Below, piece by piece: positions 60,541 through 64,000 of a stretch of 64,000 nt of DNA; positions within the stretch are counted from its first letter, which is position 1, and the number at the start of each line of letters is the position of its first letter. A program made the position numbers and the translations under genes. Under the pieces are notes generated by a model. It ran no database searches and was not told where the DNA came from. It saw only the letters and a list, made by a program, of their open reading frames with translations. Source of the DNA: Cryobacterium glucosi (lineage in GTDB: Bacteria > Actinomycetota > Actinomycetes > Actinomycetales > Microbacteriaceae); assembly GCF_004402235.1 (NCBI RefSeq), contig NZ_SOFS01000015.1, forward strand, positions 62,001-126,000, in the 5' to 3' direction.

Positions 60541-61839
60541 TCAGGGAAGTGTCGGGGTCGGTGCAGAGGCGGCGGCCTCCGCGTCCAGGGCGGCGAACGT
60601 CGTGCGGGCTATCGAGAGCGCCGAGTTTGCGGCAGGCACCCCGGCGTAGATCGCGGTATGCAGCATCGCCTCGCTGATCTCGGCGCGGCTGAGCCCGTTG
60701 GTGAGCGCGGCGCGCACGTGCATCGCGAGCTCGTGCTCGTGGCCGCCGGTGATCAGGCAGGCGAGGGTGAGGAAGCTGCGGGTGCGCCGGTCGAGGCCGG
60801 GCCTGGTCCAGATTTCACCCCAGGCGTATCGGGTGATGAAGTCCTGGAAGTCGGCGGTCTCCGGGGTGATCGCGGCCGTCGCAGCATCCACGTGCGTGTC
60901 ACCGAGCACGGCCCGGCGCACGGCCAGGCCCGCGGTGTACACCTCGGCCGCCGTTCGTGCGGAGGGATCCTGGGCCACGGCTAGTCCGATCGGCTGCTCC
61001 GCAGACGTTGCCGGGGGCGTCGCCGCGAGCTGTTCCCTGAGCAGGCCTGCGAGGTCCCGCGGCCGCTCGAGGGAGGGCAGGTGGGCGACTCCCGCGATCT
61101 CGGCGAACCGGGCGCCGGGAATGGCCGCGGCGAGTTCGGTGACGAGGGCACTCGGCGTGGCGAGGTCGAGTTCCCCGGCGACGCAGAGCGTCTGCACGGC
61201 GATGCCGGCGACCGCGTCGCGCTCGTCGAAGGCGGCGAGCGCCTCGCAGCAGAGCGCGTATGACTCGTCGTCGATGTCGAGCAGCCGGTTCAGCGCACCG
61301 GCACCCGCCGCGGGATCGCGCTCCAGGAACCCCGGAGCGAACCAGCGTTCGGCGCTGCCGATCACCATCGAGGGCGTTCCGCTCGCCCGGATCTGTGCGG
61401 CGCGCTCGTGCCAGCCCTCCGCTGTGCCGATCCGTGCCGCCGAACAGACGACGGTGAGGCTCAGCAGGCGCCCGGGGTGGCGGATGCCGAGCTCGAGCCC
61501 GACCGCTCCGCCGAGCGAGATCCCGGCATAGTGGAAGGACTCCGGTGCTGCGTCCGGACCGAGGGCGGCGGCCGTCGCGGAGTCGACGAGCGCGATCACC
61601 GCGTCGGCGAGTTCGGCGACCGTGAACGGTTCCCGCGCGGCCGGGCTGACCCCGTGTCCGGGCAGATCGAAGCTGAGCACCCGCAGGTCCGGATGTGCCG
61701 GGTCGCCGAGGGCGCCGAGGGCGTCGACGACCGGGTCCCAGAGCGTCGTCGTGGTGCCGAGCGACGGTCCGAGAACGAGCAGCGACGCCCGGCCAGCCGG
61801 GCCAGGGCGAATCGTGCCACGAAGAAGGGGCTGGGTCAT
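60541..61839 (-). CDS. pcaL: 3-oxoadipate enol-lactonase / 4-carboxymuconolactone decarboxylase fusion
   Basis: 432 aa. Residues 1-270 are an alpha/beta hydrolase (PcaD): GPSLGTTTTLWDPV, nucleophile S108 in YAGISLGG, and the late His in VAHLPSLERP. Residues about 300-425 are carboxymuconolactone decarboxylase (PcaC): FQDFITRYAWGEIWTRPGLDRRTRSFLTLACLITGGHEHELAMHVRAALTNGLSRAEI. The fusion carries out decarboxylation and lactone hydrolysis to 3-oxoadipate and is common in Actinobacteria as pcaL. The ATG overlaps the pcaB stop. Confidence 0.94.
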   Translation of the reverse strand: MTQPLLRGTIRPGPAGRASLLVLGPSLGTTTTLWDPVVDALGALGDPAHPDLRVLSFDLPGHGVSPAAREPFTVAELADAVIALVDSATAAALGPDAAPESFHYAGISLGGAVGLELGIRHPGRLLSLTVVCSAARIGTAEGWHERAAQIRASGTPSMVIGSAERWFAPGFLERDPAAGAGALNRLLDIDDESYALCCEALAAFDERDAVAGIAVQTLCVAGELDLATPSALVTELAAAIPGARFAEIAGVAHLPSLERPRDLAGLLREQLAATPPATSAEQPIGLAVAQDPSARTAAEVYTAGLAVRRAVLGDTHVDAATAAITPETADFQDFITRYAWGEIWTRPGLDRRTRSFLTLACLITGGHEHELAMHVRAALTNGLSRAEISEAMLHTAIYAGVPAANSALSIARTTFAALDAEAAASAPTPTLP

Positions 61840-63380
61840 CGTTCAACCTTCCGTGCTGGGTGGGCAGGCACTGCCGGTTGACGAGGCACTGCCGGTTCAC
61901 GAGGCACTTCTGCCTCGACGTGTGCCCGGTATCGGGCGAGCACCCGGTCGATCGCTGACGAACCCTGGCCAAGGCCGGAGTCCGCGTCGAATGCGGCCCA
62001 GGCCCGGTCCCGCAGTGCGTCGGTCACTCCCCCGGTGGCGCCCTCTGCTGCCAGCAGGCCACCCAGCGTCACCCGCAGCGGTCGCCGGGTCTCGTGGGAT
62101 TCCTCGGCGGCACGCTGTACGAGTGCGAAGGCCCTGGTCTTCCCGAGGGCCTCTGCGAGCAGGGTGGTCACGCGTTCGCTGAAGACGAGCCCGTCGGTGA
62201 ACTCGAGGTTGACCCGCATCCGCCCGGGGTGGACGTCGAGGCGCCCGGCGAGGTCGGCCGCTCCGCTGACCGCGGAAACCGCGAGCCGCTCGAGCTCGCG
62301 CAGGGTCTGCCACTCGGCGTGCCAGGCTCCGCTCGGGCGCTGGTCCTCGGCGAGCAGGCTGCCGTAGAGCGACGCCAGCAGAGCAGGGGTCTGGCGCGCT
62401 GCGGCCGTGACGAGCACGGCCGTCACCGGGTTGCGCTTGTGCGGCATCGCGCTGGAGCCGCCCTGTCCCGCACCGAGCCGCTCGTTCACCTCGGCGATCT
62501 CGGTGCGGGACAGCACGGACACGTCGAGGGCGAACGCCCCGGCGACCCCGGTCACCGCGGCGAGCGCGGATCCGATTTCCACGACCGGCAGGCGGTCGGT
62601 GTGCCAGCTGAGCAGCGGGCGGCGCAGCCCGAGCCGGGCGGCGAACCGGTCCGTGACGACCTCGACGGCCGGGGTGCCCGACGTGGATGCCGCCGGCCCG
62701 GCGACCCCGGAGCGGGCGTTGGCGATGGCGGTGAGCACGGCGAGGTTCCCGACGGCGCCGCCGAGCTGCGCTGGCAGCCCCGCGCGCACCCGGGCGAGTG
62801 CGGTCGCGGCCGTGAGCACGGCGTCGAGCCAGCCGGCCGCCACGAAGCCGAAGCTCGTGGGCGAGGCCTGCTGGCCCAGGGTGCGGCCGGCCATGATCGT
62901 GTCCCGGTGCTGCCCCGCGAGCGCGGCGAGCGCGGCGGCGAATTCCCCGAGCCGGTCGGCGAGCTCGCCGCAGACCCGGTCGGCGACGAGCATCGCCGCC
63001 GTGTCGAGGACGTCCTGGCTCGTGGCGCCGACATGGATGTGGTCGGAAGCCCCTGCACGCACGCGTTCCGCGGCGAGGCCGAGGTGCTTCACGAGCGGGA
63101 TCACGGGGTTGCCGCCGCCGCGCCCCTCCCGCGCGATCGCACCGAGGTCGAGCGCACCGGCGTCGGCGAGAGTGTCGCAGACGCCGAGCATCCACTCGGG
63201 GGCGAGTGCTGCGTCGACGAGCGCCCTGGTCAGGGCGAGCTCGGTGTCGACCATCGCCTGGAGCCAGGCCGCGTCGCTCGTGAGCGCCCGCGCCCGGCTG
63301 CCGTGGTCGAGCGGAGCCAGCAGCCCGACGTCGAGAATGGGCTCAGGCATCGAAGACTCAGGCAACACTGACTCAGGCAT
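61836..63380 (-). CDS. pcaB: 3-carboxy-cis,cis-muconate cycloisomerase
   Basis: 514 aa, fumarase/aspartase superfamily. Conserved regions: GNPVIPLVKHL, GATSQDVLDTAAML, GRTLGQQASPTSFGFVAAGWLDAV, and the signature GQGGSSAMPHKRNPVTAVL. It lactonises 3-carboxymuconate to 4-carboxymuconolactone. The ATG at 63380 overlaps the pcaG stop (ATGCCTGA); a second ATG at 63350 lies in a duplicated copy of the same sequence and gives 504 aa, closer to the conserved start. The C-terminus has a repeated PREPAV/PRQPAV tail from an 18-bp tandem repeat. Confidence 0.92.
   Translation of the reverse strand: MPESVLPESSMPEPILDVGLLAPLDHGSRARALTSDAAWLQAMVDTELALTRALVDAALAPEWMLGVCDTLADAGALDLGAIAREGRGGGNPVIPLVKHLGLAAERVRAGASDHIHVGATSQDVLDTAAMLVADRVCGELADRLGEFAAALAALAGQHRDTIMAGRTLGQQASPTSFGFVAAGWLDAVLTAATALARVRAGLPAQLGGAVGNLAVLTAIANARSGVAGPAASTSGTPAVEVVTDRFAARLGLRRPLLSWHTDRLPVVEIGSALAAVTGVAGAFALDVSVLSRTEIAEVNERLGAGQGGSSAMPHKRNPVTAVLVTAAARQTPALLASLYGSLLAEDQRPSGAWHAEWQTLRELERLAVSAVSGAADLAGRLDVHPGRMRVNLEFTDGLVFSERVTTLLAEALGKTRAFALVQRAAEESHETRRPLRVTLGGLLAAEGATGGVTDALRDRAWAAFDADSGLGQGSSAIDRVLARYRAHVEAEVPREPAVPRQPAVPAHPARKVER
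61867..61920. repeat. 18-bp tandem repeat in the pcaB 3' end
   Basis: Two near-identical 18-bp units (61867-61884, 61885-61902; one mismatch) and a third diverged one (61903-61920) encode the Pro-rich C-terminal tail of PcaB. The unit is in frame. Confidence 0.8.
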
Positions 63381-63386
63381 CGAAAT
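63342..63386. repeat. 15-bp x3 repeat across the pcaG stop / pcaB start
   Basis: ctcaggca recurs at 63342, 63357 and 63372, an exact 15-bp period. On the minus strand it encodes MPESV-LPESS-MPEPI, and the outer copies each supply an ATGCCTGAG, so the pcaB start is duplicated 30 bp apart in frame. Confidence 0.88.
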
Positions 63387-63957
63387 CCAGGAACACGGTC
63401 TCGTTCTCGCCCTGCAGGCGGATGTCGAACCGGTACGAGGCAGCGCCCGTCGGCCCGGTCCCTTCCTGCACACAGACGAGGGTGTGCCGCCGGTCCGCCG
63501 GGACCGCGGCGAGCACGGCATCCGTGGCATTCAGCTCCGCATTCCCGGGGAAGTAGGCCCGGGTGAAGAGGTGGTGGATGAGCCCCCTGGCGAACACGGT
63601 GACGAGCACGTACGGCGCACCGCCCGCGACCGGGCCGGGCTCGACCGTCGTGAAGGTGTAGTGACCGCCGAAGTCGACGGCCGCCCTGCCGAAACCCGTG
63701 AAGCCGAAGCCGTCGCGGGCGAGGGAGCCCCGTTCGTTGCGCAGGGCGCCGGTCTCGTCGGCCTGCCAGATTTCGAGGATGGCGTCGGGCACCGGTTCCC
63801 CTGCGCCGTCGAAGACGGTTCCGTGCAGCCGGATCGCGTGCGGGTGGTGGCCGGGCACGAGCTCAGCTCCCCCGTCGTACGGCAACGCGAACCCGTAGAA
63901 CGGGCCCACGGTCTGCGCGGGGGTCTGCACGTACCGGGCAGCAGGCGACTCAGTCAT
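63373..63957 (-). CDS. pcaG: Protocatechuate 3,4-dioxygenase alpha subunit
   Basis: 194 aa intradiol dioxygenase subunit. QTVGPFYGFALPYDGG at the start, HAIRLHGTVFDGAGEPVPDAILEIWQAD (the intradiol signature region), and the C-terminal TLVCVQEGTGPTGAASYRFDIRLQGENETVFLDF. With PcaH it opens the ring of protocatechuate; alpha subunits lack the full iron-ligand set. ATG at 63957 is preferred; a GTG 12 bases upstream is possible but overlaps the pcaH stop. Confidence 0.93.
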   Translation of the reverse strand: MTESPAARYVQTPAQTVGPFYGFALPYDGGAELVPGHHPHAIRLHGTVFDGAGEPVPDAILEIWQADETGALRNERGSLARDGFGFTGFGRAAVDFGGHYTFTTVEPGPVAGGAPYVLVTVFARGLIHHLFTRAYFPGNAELNATDAVLAAVPADRRHTLVCVQEGTGPTGAASYRFDIRLQGENETVFLDFDA

Positions 63958-63965
63958 GGGCTTCT

Positions 63966-64000
63966 TCACTTTCCATCCAGGTGGATTTCGGACCGGTGAG
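63966..64000 (-). CDS. Protocatechuate 3,4-dioxygenase beta subunit, last codons (partial)
   Basis: On the minus strand the last codons read ...HRSEIHLDGK then TGA at 63966-63968, 8 bp before the pcaG ATG. pcaH always precedes pcaG in this kind of operon and a 3' end here fits the spacing. Only about ten residues are visible, so the assignment rests on context. Confidence 0.45.
   Translation of the reverse strand, partial: HRSEIHLDGK

Overview
The window is a high-GC chromosomal segment from an actinobacterium, most likely of the Microbacteriaceae. The evidence is GC-rich third codon positions, frequent GTG starts, ATGA/TGATG gene overlaps, leaderless-type promoters, a DUF2017-ClpS pair, a DUF222/13E12 HNH gene, and a very frequent GGATGCC/GGCATCC word. 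No rRNA, tRNA, CRISPR array or transposase was seen. The family assignment is inference; no search could be run.

1-21 kb is a purine-catabolism region. Xanthine dehydrogenase comes as a separate FAD subunit (cut by the window edge) and a fused 2Fe-2S/molybdenum subunit. A four-gene ABC importer and a methyltransferase follow on the minus strand. Then come an adenine/adenosine deaminase, allantoinase, uricase and guanine deaminase (plus strand), a fused OHCU decarboxylase/HIU hydrolase, a MocA-like cytidylyltransferase, and a minus-strand operon of formamidase-family protein, AtzH/HpxZ-amidase fusion, ureidoglycine-glyoxylate aminotransferase and allantoate amidohydrolase. Together they can take adenine and guanine through xanthine, urate, allantoin and allantoate to ureidoglycine, with oxalurate as the expected product of the aminotransferase. 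The fused amidase and formamidase are candidates for the poorly defined last steps.

21-26 kb holds housekeeping and envelope-type genes: a YoaK-like membrane protein, ClpS, DUF2017, and two overlapping glycosyltransferases, one with an N-terminal HEAT-repeat domain. 26-38 kb is a molybdoenzyme and molybdenum-cofactor region: an FdhF2/YdeP-type molybdopterin oxidoreductase, a MarR/SRPBCC pair with a 20-bp palindromic operator, fdhD, moaA, a glutathione-independent formaldehyde dehydrogenase, and the operon moeB(rhodanese)-moeA-moaC-mobA-DUF6457-moaD. moaE lies apart at 55.6 kb.

38-54 kb is nitrate/NO respiration: narK, narGHJI, two paralogous SufR-like regulators with three conserved cysteines, a divergent radical SAM/SPASM gene, and a quinol-type NO reductase heading a tightly coupled operon with a Cys-rich membrane protein, a slipin and a small membrane protein. 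Upstream of the NO reductase is a 68-codon remnant of a copper nitrite reductase, then a DUF222/HNH gene broken by an in-frame TGA. This looks like a denitrification island that has lost nirK.

56-64 kb holds moaE, leucyl aminopeptidase, and a protocatechuate/beta-ketoadipate operon (end of pcaH, then pcaG, pcaB, pcaDC fusion, pcaI, pcaJ, pcaF), running off the right edge. Two themes recur: molybdenum enzymes (xanthine dehydrogenase, FdhF2, Nar) sit with most of their cofactor genes, and several gene junctions carry short in-frame tandem duplications.
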